Source of the DNA: Flavobacteriales bacterium
GTDB taxonomy: Bacteria; Bacteroidota; Bacteroidia; Flavobacteriales_G; JALEGO01
Length of the DNA: 64,000 nt
Direction: 5' to 3'
Assembly (NCBI GenBank): GCA_020628935.1
Contig: JAHDEG010000003.1
Location: forward strand, 1 to 64,000
Under the pieces are notes generated by a model. It saw nothing but the letters and a program-made list of their open reading frames with translations, was not told the DNA's origin and ran no database searches. Shown here one piece after another: positions 27,636-37,651 of the stretch. A program made the translations under genes and the position numbers. Positions within the stretch are counted from its first letter, which is position 1; each line of letters starts with the position of its first letter.

Positions 27636-28654
27636 TGAAAAACTCAAGTTCGGATGGATTAATTTCTATTGTAATGCCCTTTAAAAACACGGCTGTTTTT
27701 TTAGAGGAGTGCATACAATCAATTTTAAGTCAGTCATATGAAAATTGGGAGTTAATAGCCGTTAATGATCATTCTACAGATAATAGTGAACAAATAATAC
27801 AAGCGATATCAGATGGAGATATGCGCATTAGCGTGTTGCAAAATGAAGGCTCGGGTATTATTTCTGCCTTGCAAACAGCCTACAAACAGTCAGTAGGAGG
27901 TTTTATAACCAGAATGGACTCTGATGACATAATGCCTCACAGAAAGCTTGAAACACTCTTAAAAAACCTTCAAAAGCACGGTAAAGGTTATTTATCTACC
28001 GGTTTGGTAAGTTACTTTTCTGAGAAAGGTATTTCGGAAGGGTTTCATAATTATGAGCAATGGCTGAATAAACTTACAAGTAGTGGATTAAATTTTACAG
28101 AACTTTATAAAGAGTGTGTAATTCCTTCTCCTTGTTGGATGATTTATAGAGAAGATTTTGATGCTTGTGGTGGTTTTAATTCTGATACTTACCCCGAAGA
28201 CTATGATTTAGTTTTTAGGTTTTATAAATCGGGTTTAAAATGTACTCCGTGTAACGATATTTTGCACTTGTGGAGAGATTATACCACCCGAACTTCGAGA
28301 ACAGACCCCAACTATGCTGATAACGGTTTTTTAGTTTTAAAAACACATTACTTTTTAGCATTAAGTTATAATAACACTAAGCCGCTTGCGCTTTGGGGAG
28401 CCGGAAAAAAAGGGAAATTTATAGCCAGGAAATTAATTGAAGCTAATATAGCCTTTACTTGGGTTTGCGATAATCCGAAAAAATTAACAAAGCAAATATA
28501 CAATCACGGATTATGTAGGGTGGAGGATGTAGAGGAATTAAAAGAGATGCAACATGTTATTTCTATAGCTCAACCAGCCGCGCAAATACAGATTAAAAAC
28601 CAGTTAAATAGTTTGGGTTTACAACCAATGAAAGATTACTATTTCTTTTGCTAA
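27635..28654 (+). CDS. Family 2 glycosyltransferase
   Basis: 339 residues from ATG at 27635, overlapping the ispG stop by one base; a TTG further upstream inside ispG is a less likely start. The GT-A domain shows ISIVMPFKN, VNDHSTDNS and the DxD-type metal site RMDSDDI near 94-100, followed by CGGFNSDTYPEDYDLVFR. The last 90 residues resemble a nucleotide-binding Rossmann fragment (LALWGAGKKGKFIARKL). It transfers a sugar from a nucleotide donor; the acceptor is unknown. No cell-surface polysaccharide cluster is nearby. Confidence 0.88.
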   Translation: MKNSSSDGLISIVMPFKNTAVFLEECIQSILSQSYENWELIAVNDHSTDNSEQIIQAISDGDMRISVLQNEGSGIISALQTAYKQSVGGFITRMDSDDIMPHRKLETLLKNLQKHGKGYLSTGLVSYFSEKGISEGFHNYEQWLNKLTSSGLNFTELYKECVIPSPCWMIYREDFDACGGFNSDTYPEDYDLVFRFYKSGLKCTPCNDILHLWRDYTTRTSRTDPNYADNGFLVLKTHYFLALSYNNTKPLALWGAGKKGKFIARKLIEANIAFTWVCDNPKKLTKQIYNHGLCRVEDVEELKEMQHVISIAQPAAQIQIKNQLNSLGLQPMKDYYFFC

Positions 28655-28709
28655 TGAACAATTATTGAACCTTTCCGTTACTTTAATAGTACTAAATACA
28701 AATAAAATT

Positions 28710-29186
28710 ATGACATTAAATAGAATTGGATTAGACAACAAAAAAGCAGAAAAATTAGCTCTAAAGCTAAACGAGTTACTTTCTAACTATCAAATTTTTT
28801 ACATTAACACAAGAGGTTTTCATTGGAATATTAAAGGAGATAAGTTTTTTGAGCTTCACGTAAAATTTGAAGAGTTATACAATGACTCGGTATTAAAAAT
28901 TGACGAAATAGCTGAGCGCATTTTAACCCTTGGTTTTACTCCACTGCACACGTATGAAGATTATTTGAAAAAGTCTAAAATTAAGCCCGCCAAAAATGTG
29001 GTGGATGGTAAAAAAGCAGTTGCTAAAATTTTAAAAGGATATGAAGTTTTATTACCGCTAGAAAGAGAATTGTTAGAGCTGTCTGAAACGTCAAATGATG
29101 AAGGAACCAACGCTTTAATGAGTGATTATATTCGCGAACAAGAAAAGCTTATATGGATGTATAGCTCTTTTTTAAATAGAGCTTAA
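28710..29186 (+). CDS. dps: Dps-family ferritin-like protein
   Basis: 158 residues from ATG at 28710 (an in-frame TTG 45 bases earlier gives an unlikely extension). The ferroxidase-site pattern of Dps is present: the first His in YINTRGFHWNIKG, the Asp and Glu in DSVLKIDEIAERI, with the usual 12-residue spacing within the second helix. It forms a dodecamer that oxidises iron with hydrogen peroxide and shields DNA during oxidative stress and starvation. It lies downstream of a GT2 gene, and convergent with the histidine kinase gene. Confidence 0.93.
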   Translation: MTLNRIGLDNKKAEKLALKLNELLSNYQIFYINTRGFHWNIKGDKFFELHVKFEELYNDSVLKIDEIAERILTLGFTPLHTYEDYLKKSKIKPAKNVVDGKKAVAKILKGYEVLLPLERELLELSETSNDEGTNALMSDYIREQEKLIWMYSSFLNRA

Positions 29187-29202
29187 AAGGAGTGTTTTGA
29201 AC

Positions 29203-32200
29203 TTACAAGGGTATCCAAAACCAAAACTGGGTGCCCTTTTCTGATGTTTGAAAACCGATTTCTCCTTTGTGGTTTTCAATAATTTTTTTGCTCATTGCTA
29301 AGCCTAAACCAGTACCAGAAGACTTGGTTGTAAAGTTAGGTTCAAATATTTTTTCTTGGATATTTTCGGGTATTCCAGATCCGTTATCAGTGATAAAAAG
29401 CTTCACTTTATTTTCTTCCTTTTTTATATTAACGGTTATTTCACCATCACTGTTTTCTTTTACAGCTTGTATGGCATTTTTTAGAATGTTTTGTACAACT
29501 CTTAACACCTGATTTTTATCGGCATTAATAACAAGCTCTTGCTCGCTAAACTGTGTGATTATGTTAATGTTATTTTGATTGGATGTTTGTAGGTAAATAC
29601 CAACAGTGTCTTTTGTTATTTTAATCAAGTCTACTTCTTCAAAATTGGCAGTGGGCATTTTTGCAAAGTTTGAGAATTCATTGGCAATTCCTGTTAAAAC
29701 TTCAATTTGTTCAATCATTCTTCCACCAAATGTTGATAGGCGTTCTTGCTCTTCTTCGTTTTTTGTTTGAAGCCGTTGCATTAAATACTGAACACTTAGT
29801 TTCATTGGCGTTAGCGGGTTTTTTATTTCGTGAGCAACTTGCTTTGCCATTTCTTTCCAGGCAGCTTCTTTTTGTGTTTTAGCTAATTGAGCGGTTTTTT
29901 CAGATAATTCTTTTACTTTTTCATTGTAAACGGTAACAAAAGCGCCAATTTCATCATTTCCTTCATAACTTAAAATTTGGTTTTCTTGCTCTATATCTAA
30001 ATTTTCGAGCATTTCTCTAATTGTTTTTAATGGCTTGGTGATCCATCCACTTAAGAGAAAAGATCCTCCCATAAACAAGGCAAAAAGAAATAAATAAATA
30101 TTAAGCAAGGCCGAAAGAAATGCGCCCCACTCTTTATCAAAATCTTGTTGTTTAATAAAGTATGGAAGATTTAAGTGCGCAAGAAACTCACCGTTATTAT
30201 TCATAATTGGAGTGTAGGCAGATAGATAATTAAGATCGCCAATACGCTCTGGCTGAATGAGCTCTGCCTGTTGTTTGCTTTTTGTATATGCAAATGCCTT
30301 AGAGTCCATTTTTCTCATAACTATTCCCTTGTTAAACAGAGATGAAGCGCTAGAAGCAATTAAATCGCCCGACTTTGAATATAAACTAATATCTGTATAA
30401 AATACATTGGAAAATTTGGTTAAAATTTTCTCTAAATACTCTTTGTTTTTTTCTGATTCAACATTTTTTTTATTGCTTATTTTATGCTCTACTTCAAATT
30501 GAACAGATCTTACCTTGTCTTTTAGTAAGAGCTTGTTTCTTTGGTTAAACTCGGTTTTAATTTGCAAATATGTTCCTACTGCTATAATTACAATTGAAAA
30601 CACGAGAAAGCTCATAACAAAAAACTGAACTTTGGTATATAAACCTAAACTAGAATGGCTCAAATACCAATAGATATAAGGAAACCGTGCTATTAGCATA
30701 AGGGTGGATAAGCATATGAAGAGAAATGAAAATGTATTTAAATAGCCAGAGATTGTTTTTTTAGGCTTTGATACAACTGCAATTAGTCCTTCGTTTTCTA
30801 ATATATAATGCGCGTGTGTACTGTACTCTACGGCACTTAGCTCTTTACTTATTTGCTGAGATTGAATTTTAAATGGATAATTGAAACTTCCGTTTTTACT
30901 TATCAAACTTCCGTTTTTATACCTCGCATAAGACCAGTTTTTTAATAGGTGCGATGTAGGATCATCTTGCAACAATACAGGAAAACCAGCAATGTTTTGG
31001 TATGATTTTGAAGTAAAAGTTATGTATACTTCGAGCTTGTTTAACGCTTCTTGTGGAGGCTGAAAATATAGTATGTAGTCAGCAGAAGATAATCCATGAC
31101 TGTTTAAATACAGTTCTGGCACCATTGTGCCCTTTGAACTTTTAATTTGATTAGTAAGGTTTTGTTTGGGTTCAGGGTTTGCGACATTAGAGAACATGAC
31201 TTTACCGCTATCGTATACAAAAACCTTTATATCATATTTTGGGGCGTACTTTAAAAAGTACTGTTGAGAAACATAGTTTGTGTATTCTTTAATGTCTATG
31301 TCATTAATGTTATAATCGTATAGCGTTTGATTATTGTAGTTTTTAAGGTCTTTAATATAATTTTGTGTGTGAATTTCGAAGGATAAATCGGCATTGCTTT
31401 TTAGTTCTTCTGCAAAAAAGGCGAGGTTTTCGTTTTCTTTTTTTTCTATTGACTGTTCAAGAATAAACATACCTATTAAAGCAAGAAATGCGCAGTTTAA
31501 TAAAAGATACTGGGTAGTGTTTTTGCTAAAAAAACGGGCTTTATGACTAACTATTAATGTTAAGCCAATAAATAAAGTAGTTACTAAAATACTTTGGTTG
31601 GAAAAGTAATAAAGTAAACCTGCAATTGTTATAACACTTCCGTAAAAAAATAGTGGTTTATTTAATTTAATGCCTGTATAATTAATAAATGTATCACTAA
31701 TTAAAAAGCAGCCTCCTAAAATAAAAGTAATGCAGCAAAAAGCCCAAAAACTTAGGGCGTTAAATTCATAAATATTAGCAATATCTAAGGGTATTGTAGA
31801 GTTGTATACAATACTGCTTACTTGTTCTTTAGCAAATAGTGCTAGTATGCTCGTTACTATTAAAGCGGTTAACGTCAGTAACGGTTTATTAGCAGCTACT
31901 AGCGCTTTTTTTGCAAGTACTTTTCTTATAATTAACACCGAAATAATTATTAGAACAACATTTATCATTACATCACCAAGTGAGGTTTGCCAGCCCCCCG
32001 CTGCAAAAAAATTAGGGTCAAATAATTGTAGGTTATAGTAGTTTTGAGGATACTCTTTGAAAATGGTTAGCACTCTAAATGCTCCAATTATTCCTATTGT
32101 TGTTAAGGTAATTGTTTGTGAATAATCGTAGTTTTTTAATATTAACCAAATAGCACCAATTAAACCTAATACAAGCAATAAGTCAAATACAACAAGTAAG

Positions 32201-32784
32201 ACAATACTTGGAGCATTGGTTTCTATTGGTTGAATATAAAACTCGAAGTTTTCACCCGCATTGTTTAAATTGATTGCAAAACTATTGCTCTCAAATGGGT
32301 TTACTGAAATTGTAAAATTTGATTTGCTTAACTCGGAGTTTATTGTGTTTTTTAGATATTTATTTTCAACGGGGTAAATGTTTTTTATTTTATAAACTCC
32401 AACGATGTTCCCATTTTTGTACTTTTTGCTTTTTGTGAGATACCAGCCGTTTCTTAAAAAGGCAATTTTACTGTAATTTCCTTCCCAAAAAGTTGCTGCT
32501 ATTGGGGTTCTGTTGTTAGACCAGTAGGTTAGGGAGTCATTCTCGTTGTATATAAATACTCCAATATTATCATCTTTAATTTTTTGATGATCGCTTTCGG
32601 TTGCAATTGTGTTTACATATCTCTGTAGCTTTCTTTCTGCTATATGTATTGCACTTTGAAAATGCTCTACTTTTTTTGATGTGCCCCATTTTTTTAGGCT
32701 GGGCTCAATACAAAGCCTAAAAATAAAAACCAATGAAAGTATTAGTAAGAAGTATAAAGACAGCTTATTTGCCTTAATTCGCAT
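29203..32784 (-). CDS. NtrY-like membrane sensor histidine kinase
   Basis: 1193 residues. The N-terminal half has many membrane spans (one near 10, a cluster near 205-450, one near 690-750) interleaved with periplasmic loops. A CHASE/dCache-like sensor segment, another span (about 890) and a HAMP linker (KPLKTIREMLENLD) follow. The H-box is VAHEIKNPLTPMKLSVQYL with His985, and the ATPase domain has N and G boxes (QNILKNAIQAV, DNGSGIP, SGTGLGLAMSKKII). It autophosphorylates in response to an unknown external or membrane signal. No response regulator gene is adjacent, so it is an orphan here. Its start is 1 base after the antiporter stop, so the two are co-transcribed. Confidence 0.88.
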   Translation of the reverse strand: MRIKANKLSLYFLLILSLVFIFRLCIEPSLKKWGTSKKVEHFQSAIHIAERKLQRYVNTIATESDHQKIKDDNIGVFIYNENDSLTYWSNNRTPIAATFWEGNYSKIAFLRNGWYLTKSKKYKNGNIVGVYKIKNIYPVENKYLKNTINSELSKSNFTISVNPFESNSFAINLNNAGENFEFYIQPIETNAPSIVLLVVFDLLLVLGLIGAIWLILKNYDYSQTITLTTIGIIGAFRVLTIFKEYPQNYYNLQLFDPNFFAAGGWQTSLGDVMINVVLIIISVLIIRKVLAKKALVAANKPLLTLTALIVTSILALFAKEQVSSIVYNSTIPLDIANIYEFNALSFWAFCCITFILGGCFLISDTFINYTGIKLNKPLFFYGSVITIAGLLYYFSNQSILVTTLFIGLTLIVSHKARFFSKNTTQYLLLNCAFLALIGMFILEQSIEKKENENLAFFAEELKSNADLSFEIHTQNYIKDLKNYNNQTLYDYNINDIDIKEYTNYVSQQYFLKYAPKYDIKVFVYDSGKVMFSNVANPEPKQNLTNQIKSSKGTMVPELYLNSHGLSSADYILYFQPPQEALNKLEVYITFTSKSYQNIAGFPVLLQDDPTSHLLKNWSYARYKNGSLISKNGSFNYPFKIQSQQISKELSAVEYSTHAHYILENEGLIAVVSKPKKTISGYLNTFSFLFICLSTLMLIARFPYIYWYLSHSSLGLYTKVQFFVMSFLVFSIVIIAVGTYLQIKTEFNQRNKLLLKDKVRSVQFEVEHKISNKKNVESEKNKEYLEKILTKFSNVFYTDISLYSKSGDLIASSASSLFNKGIVMRKMDSKAFAYTKSKQQAELIQPERIGDLNYLSAYTPIMNNNGEFLAHLNLPYFIKQQDFDKEWGAFLSALLNIYLFLFALFMGGSFLLSGWITKPLKTIREMLENLDIEQENQILSYEGNDEIGAFVTVYNEKVKELSEKTAQLAKTQKEAAWKEMAKQVAHEIKNPLTPMKLSVQYLMQRLQTKNEEEQERLSTFGGRMIEQIEVLTGIANEFSNFAKMPTANFEEVDLIKITKDTVGIYLQTSNQNNINIITQFSEQELVINADKNQVLRVVQNILKNAIQAVKENSDGEITVNIKKEENKVKLFITDNGSGIPENIQEKIFEPNFTTKSSGTGLGLAMSKKIIENHKGEIGFQTSEKGTQFWFWIPL

Positions 32785-32785
32785 T

Positions 32786-33706
32786 TTAGAATAGGCTAAT
32801 TGTGTAAACTATAAATAGGATAAGTAGAATACTTCCCTTTAATGGTCCTATTTTTTTGCCAATAAGCATCATTGGTAATAAAACAGCTGAAATACCAATC
32901 ATCCAAATTGCATCATAATTCATGCTAGTAGCTTCAACGACTATGGGTTTAATCATTGCGGTTATTCCACCAACTGCAAGAAGGTTAAAAATATTTGAAC
33001 CAATTAAGTTACCAATAGATATATCTGCTTGTTTTTTAAATGCTGCTATTACTGATGTTACTAACTCCGGCATGCTTGTGCCTAATGCAACTACTGTTAA
33101 ACCTATAACCCGGTCAGACATCCCAACGTTTTTTGCTAAAACAACTGATCCATCTAAAAACAAATCAGCTCCATACATTAGGGCAATGCTTCCTATTATT
33201 ACAAAAAAGGAATCCTTCGCTAGGTTTGGTTTTACTTGATTATCCTCCTCAACTTCAATGTGCTCTTTTCTACTTTTTCTAATTACGTAAACAATAAATG
33301 CAATAAGTAGTGTGAATAGCATTAAACCGTCAAGGAAACTCAAACTGCCGTCAAGGGCTAAACCAAAAAACAGCAAACTTGCAATCATCATTACCGGCCA
33401 ATCAATTCTTATAGATTGTTTTTCAGCGGGGATGGCAAAAATTATAGTTGAAACACCCAATACTAAAGAAATATTATAAATATTTGAGCCTATTATATTA
33501 CCTACTGATATTGACGAAAGACCTTTTAATGCTGCGGTTAAACTTATAACAAGCTCTGGAGCGGAGGTGCCGAAAGCGACCACCGTTAAGCCAATAACCA
33601 GCATTGATATTTTAAATTTTTTGGCTAAACCAACTGCTCCCCGCACCAAAAACTCTCCGCCAGCAATAAGTAACGATATGCCGGCTATTAAATAAAATAC
33701 ATACAT
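32786..33706 (-). CDS. Calcium/sodium antiporter (CaCA family, YrbG-like)
   Basis: 306 residues with ten hydrophobic spans arranged as two inverted repeats. Each repeat carries the alpha motif: VVAFGTSAPELVISL near 43-57 and VVALGTSMPELVTSV near 205-219, each followed by GNIIGSNIYN / GNLIGSNIFN. These Glu/Asn/Ser residues bind the ions. It exports Ca2+ in exchange for Na+ or H+ across the inner membrane. It is upstream of the histidine kinase (one-base gap) and downstream of tatA. Confidence 0.95.
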   Translation of the reverse strand: MYVFYLIAGISLLIAGGEFLVRGAVGLAKKFKISMLVIGLTVVAFGTSAPELVISLTAALKGLSSISVGNIIGSNIYNISLVLGVSTIIFAIPAEKQSIRIDWPVMMIASLLFFGLALDGSLSFLDGLMLFTLLIAFIVYVIRKSRKEHIEVEEDNQVKPNLAKDSFFVIIGSIALMYGADLFLDGSVVLAKNVGMSDRVIGLTVVALGTSMPELVTSVIAAFKKQADISIGNLIGSNIFNLLAVGGITAMIKPIVVEATSMNYDAIWMIGISAVLLPMMLIGKKIGPLKGSILLILFIVYTISLF

Positions 33707-33752
33707 GTTCTATAAAATTAGTGTAGGAGTATTTGTGTTTTAAAAAGGCGTA

Positions 33753-33983
33753 TTATTTTTTTAAGGAAGAGTGAATATCGTCTTTAACTTTATTTACATC
33801 TTTAACACTATCTTGTATTTCTCTTTGAATATCACCTGTAGCGTTTTTAAACTCTTTAATTCCCTTTCCTAAGCCACGTGCTAATTCTGGTATTTTTTTG
33901 GAGCCAAATAATAAAAGGATTACGAAAAGTACAACAATAATCTCCGGACCACTTATAAAGAGTAACACACCAAATTTAGTCAT
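33753..33983 (-). CDS. tatA: Twin-arginine translocase subunit TatA/TatE
   Basis: 76 residues. The topology is a short N-terminus, one membrane helix ([16 protein letters not shown]), then the hinge and amphipathic helix ([21 protein letters not shown]) and a charged tail. TatA multimerises to form the channel through which folded, twin-arginine proteins cross the inner membrane. The Phe-Gly pair before the amphipathic helix ([10 protein letters not shown]) is present. No tatC is in the window, as is usual for dispersed tat genes in Bacteroidota. Confidence 0.93.
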   Translation of the reverse strand: MTKFGVLLFISGPEIIVVLFVILLLFGSKKIPELARGLGKGIKEFKNATGDIQREIQDSVKDVNKVKDDIHSSLKK

Positions 33984-34018
33984 ACTTTAAAGTTACGAAA
34001 AAGTGCGTAAATGCATGA

Positions 34019-34477
34019 TTAAGCTTTATACTTTGCTTCTACTCCGTTTAAGAAGTTTCTTAGCAGTTGATCTTTACAAAGTCTATACTGACTTTGAATT
34101 GGTTTTCTGAACAAGGCACTTAGTTCGTGCTTGCTAATTTTCATACCTGCTTCTGCTAAAAGTTCTAGTATATCCTCGTTTTTTAGGTTAAGAGCTATTT
34201 TTAGCTTTCTTAAAACAATGTTGTTTGTTAACCTGGTTTCTGCAATGGGGTCTGGCCCGTCTTTTTTTCCTCTAAAATGAACAATTAAGCCATTAAGGTA
34301 ACTTGCAAGTTGAACATCTATCATTTCTAAAAATGATTCGTCTTCATCTTTTTTTAACCAATCACTTACTTCGGCTCTTGAAACATTTAGACCTCCTTTT
34401 GCAAAGAGGTCTATCATTTCTGCATCCTTAAAATTGAATGTATATCTAAGCCTTCTTAATATGTAATTGTTTTGCAA
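34019..34477 (-). CDS. DUF1456 (YehS-like) family protein
   Basis: 152 residues made of two tandem copies of a roughly 65-residue helical unit: ILRRLRYTFNFKDAEMIDLF in the first and VLRKLKIALNLKNEDILELL in the second. Each has a KxExSxxxxK-like block (SRAEVSDWLKKDED, SKHELSALFRK). The family is conserved; its biochemical role is unknown to me. The start is a TTG at 34477, giving QNNYILRRL right at the family start; no ATG is available before residue 21. It begins five bases after the secDF stop, so it is the second gene of that operon. Confidence 0.85.
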   Translation of the reverse strand: MQNNYILRRLRYTFNFKDAEMIDLFAKGGLNVSRAEVSDWLKKDEDESFLEMIDVQLASYLNGLIVHFRGKKDGPDPIAETRLTNNIVLRKLKIALNLKNEDILELLAEAGMKISKHELSALFRKPIQSQYRLCKDQLLRNFLNGVEAKYKA

Positions 34478-34482
34478 TTGAT

Positions 34483-37400
34483 TTAAGTTGTTTGCAGCTT
34501 TTTTCTTGGGTTTTTTCTTGATTTTTTCAAGTTGCTAGCCTCAGCTTGTTTATCCAAGTCGAGCATAACTGGGGTAGCAATAAATAAAGAAGAGTAAGTA
34601 CCAATTACAACACCAATCATAATTGCGAAAACAAAACCTCTAATAGATTCACCACCAAATAAGAAGATTAGTAAAAGAACCATAAAGGTTGTTACAGATG
34701 TGTTAAAGGTTCTGCTTAGCGTACTGTTTAAAGCTTTATTTACTGTTAAGTGTTTGTCTTCTTTTCTGAATATACCTAAGTACTCTCTAATTCTATCAAA
34801 AATAATTACGGTATCATTTACAGAATAACCAACAACAGTAAGAATAGCTGCTATAAATGCCTGGTCTATTTCTAAAGAGAATGGTAAAACTCCCCAGAAT
34901 ACAGAATAAACTCCCATTACTAAAATAACATCGTGAAATAATGCTGCAACCGCACCCATACCAAATTGCCACTTACCAAATCGGAAAACGATGTACATAA
35001 ACATTATTAGCAGCGCTAATAATGTTGCTTTGTATGAAGAGCTTTTAATATCGTCTGCAATAGTAGGACCAACAACGTCTGAACGCTCAATTTTATAAGG
35101 ATTGTTTAATTTATTTAACCCTTCTGCTAAGGCATCGGTAACTTTTTGAGTTGCCTCAGAGCCTTGCTCATTTATGGCATACTTTGTAGTTATTAATAGC
35201 TGATCGCCATTGTTACCATATGTTTTAACTTCTGGTGTAAGTTGGTTTCCATCTTCTACAAACGAAGCTGAAAGTGTTTTAGCTATTTCTTCGGATGATG
35301 TTAACTCGTTTTCAAAGCTTACTTGATATGTTCTACCTCCAGAAAAATCAACACCATAGTCTAAGCCCTTAGTAAATAAAGCAAATAAAGACGCTACTAT
35401 TAACACTCCAGAAACCGCATAAGAGACCTTTCTTTTGTTCACAAAATTGATGGTAGAGTTCTTAAATAAGTTTTTAGAGAAAGAGGTATCAAACTTAATG
35501 TTAGCATTTTTCTCTAACATCATATCCATTATTAATCGAGTAATGATTACTGCAGAGAATAATGAAGTACAAATACCAATTAATAATGTTGTTGCAAAAC
35601 CTTGAATAGGACCTGTACCAAAAGAAAGTAAAACCAAACCGGTTAAAAACGTTGTTATGTTTGAATCAAGAATGGATGTAAGTGCATTTTTGTAACCATC
35701 TTGTACTGCTAGCTTAACACCTTTACCTTGGCTTATTTCTTCTCGTATTCTTTCAAATATAAGTACGTTAGCATCTACCGACATACCAATAGTAAGTATT
35801 ATACCGGCAATACCTGATAGTGTTACTGTTGCACCAAGTGATGCAAGAATTCCTACTATAAAAAACACGTTAGCTAATAGCGCAATGTTTGCTACTAAAC
35901 CTGCTTTGTTGTAGTAAATAACCATGTAAATAAGTACTAGTAATAAAGCAATTAAAAACGATCTAAAACTAGAGTTAATATTATCTGCACCCAATGTAGG
36001 ACCAACTTTAGTAGCTTGTATTACTCTTGAAGGAACCTCTAACTTACCAGACTTTAAAATACTAGCTAAATCGCTCGCTTCTTGCACGCTAAATGAACCA
36101 GAAATAGAAGTTCTACCTCCAGCAATTTCTCCTTGTACATTTGGTGCTGAGTAAACTCTATTATCTAATGCAATTGCAACAGATTTGCCAACATTAGCTC
36201 CTGTAATTATTTTCCAAGTTTTAGCTGCTGTTGGTTTCATGCTTAAAGAAACTTCTGGTCTACCGTTCTGGTCAGTAACCCCTCTTGCATCATCAACGAT
36301 ATCACCCTCTAATGGAGCTTTACCGTCTAAACTTGATACTTTAACAACGTATAACCTAAATACATCGTTTTTCTCACCTATTGGATTAGCGTCCCAAAGC
36401 ATTTTATGTCTTGGGAATAAAGATGAAATATCTGGTCTCTGTAAGTAGGCGTTTACCTTAGCTGTATCTTGTTTAAATGCGTAACCAACAACCGGACCTT
36501 GAGCAATGTTTTGACCGTTTTGAGCTAATGAGGGTCCTAAAACTTTCCATAATGGGTTATTGTTATCTGTATTTGGAGCATTTGATGTGTCACTAGCTGT
36601 TTCATTTAAGTTTTCTTCAAGTAATTTATCTAGTTCACTTGTTTCTTCATTTGTAGCTTCCTGCTCAGTGGTTTCAATTTTTGCGTTGGTGTCAACAATT
36701 GTTGCAGCTTCAGATTCTTTTTTAGCAAGCTCCTCTTCTCTTTTAAGAATTTCATTTGCTTTACTTAAATACTGAAAAAACTCTGTGTTATCGTATGTTT
36801 CCCAGAACTCTAATTTAGCAGCTCCTTCTAACATTTTACCAACGCGCTCTTCATCATCAATACCGGGTAATTCTACCAATATTCTCCCAGAACCCAAGCT
36901 CTGTACTTTTGGTTGAACTACACCTAAATTATCAATTCTTTTTCTGATAACCTCTTCTGTTTGTTTAACAGCTGCTTCTGCTTCCTCTTTAATAATCTCA
37001 ATTACCTCTTCGTTAGTAGCACTTCTTGGTATTAAATCTTGATTATCTCTTGAGTGAAATATGCCGGCAAGCTTTGCATTAGGATCTACCTTAGCGAATG
37101 CTTCTGCAAAAAGCTCAACAAAACCTTTATCGCTGTTTTTTTGCTCTTCTTGAGCAATTCTAATAGCCTCATTAAATGATTTATCGTCTTTGTTTGCAGC
37201 TAAACTCTTTATTAGGTCAATCACTGAAACTTCTAGAGTAACATTCATCCCTCCTTGAAGATCAAGCCCTCTGTTTATTTGTTTTTTCTGAACATCAGCA
37301 AAAGTAAAACCTAAATACTTTTCAGTTTTTTGATCAGATAAATATTTTTTTCTAAAGGATTTTACAAGATTATCCTCTTCCTCATTACTAAGGTCGGGGT

Positions 37401-37548
37401 TAGATTGTTTATATACATCTAGCGAATCTTTCGCGAAAGCCATAGCGTCTTTCTCAACACTAGAGTTTATAAATGTGAATGATATTTGGTAAATACAAGC
37501 CGCAACTAGTAACACCAAGAATACCCAAATAGCCGTTTTGTTTTTCAT
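34483..37548 (-). CDS. secDF: Protein translocase SecDF fusion
   Basis: 1021 residues: SecD and SecF in one chain with 12 membrane spans. SecD starts with a span (5-24), then INRGLDLQGGMNVTLEVSV. A large periplasmic domain has the P1 motif VVQPKVQSLGSGRILVELPG and an extra Glu/Ala-rich insert at about 270-325. The first membrane bundle follows (ANVLIFERIREE). SecF starts near 670 with GLDYGVDFSGGRTYQVSF and ends with VGYSVNDTVIIFDRIRE. It uses the proton motive force to complete protein export through SecYEG. The promoter is clear upstream. Confidence 0.97.
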   Translation of the reverse strand: MKNKTAIWVFLVLLVAACIYQISFTFINSSVEKDAMAFAKDSLDVYKQSNPDLSNEEEDNLVKSFRKKYLSDQKTEKYLGFTFADVQKKQINRGLDLQGGMNVTLEVSVIDLIKSLAANKDDKSFNEAIRIAQEEQKNSDKGFVELFAEAFAKVDPNAKLAGIFHSRDNQDLIPRSATNEEVIEIIKEEAEAAVKQTEEVIRKRIDNLGVVQPKVQSLGSGRILVELPGIDDEERVGKMLEGAAKLEFWETYDNTEFFQYLSKANEILKREEELAKKESEAATIVDTNAKIETTEQEATNEETSELDKLLEENLNETASDTSNAPNTDNNNPLWKVLGPSLAQNGQNIAQGPVVGYAFKQDTAKVNAYLQRPDISSLFPRHKMLWDANPIGEKNDVFRLYVVKVSSLDGKAPLEGDIVDDARGVTDQNGRPEVSLSMKPTAAKTWKIITGANVGKSVAIALDNRVYSAPNVQGEIAGGRTSISGSFSVQEASDLASILKSGKLEVPSRVIQATKVGPTLGADNINSSFRSFLIALLLVLIYMVIYYNKAGLVANIALLANVFFIVGILASLGATVTLSGIAGIILTIGMSVDANVLIFERIREEISQGKGVKLAVQDGYKNALTSILDSNITTFLTGLVLLSFGTGPIQGFATTLLIGICTSLFSAVIITRLIMDMMLEKNANIKFDTSFSKNLFKNSTINFVNKRKVSYAVSGVLIVASLFALFTKGLDYGVDFSGGRTYQVSFENELTSSEEIAKTLSASFVEDGNQLTPEVKTYGNNGDQLLITTKYAINEQGSEATQKVTDALAEGLNKLNNPYKIERSDVVGPTIADDIKSSSYKATLLALLIMFMYIVFRFGKWQFGMGAVAALFHDVILVMGVYSVFWGVLPFSLEIDQAFIAAILTVVGYSVNDTVIIFDRIREYLGIFRKEDKHLTVNKALNSTLSRTFNTSVTTFMVLLLIFLFGGESIRGFVFAIMIGVVIGTYSSLFIATPVMLDLDKQAEASNLKKSRKNPRKKLQTT

Positions 37549-37569
37549 TTAGTCGTCTTTAAAAGGGGG

Positions 37570-37600
37570 CAAATATAGTATAAGATGTGTTATAAAACAA
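37570..37600 (-). promoter_or_regulatory. secDF promoter
   Basis: Minus strand: TTG (37600-37598), 20-base spacer, TATATTTG (37577-37570), 22 bases before the ATG. Full match to the Bacteroidota housekeeping consensus. Confidence 0.7.
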
Positions 37601-37651
37601 CAGTTTACACATCTCAATACTTTGTATGACAAGGAGGTAAGGCTAAATGCG

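Noticed and set aside
32922-33239. 105-codon frame opposite the antiporter gene
   Set aside because: Fully antisense to a well-supported CaCA antiporter; composition mirrors its codons.
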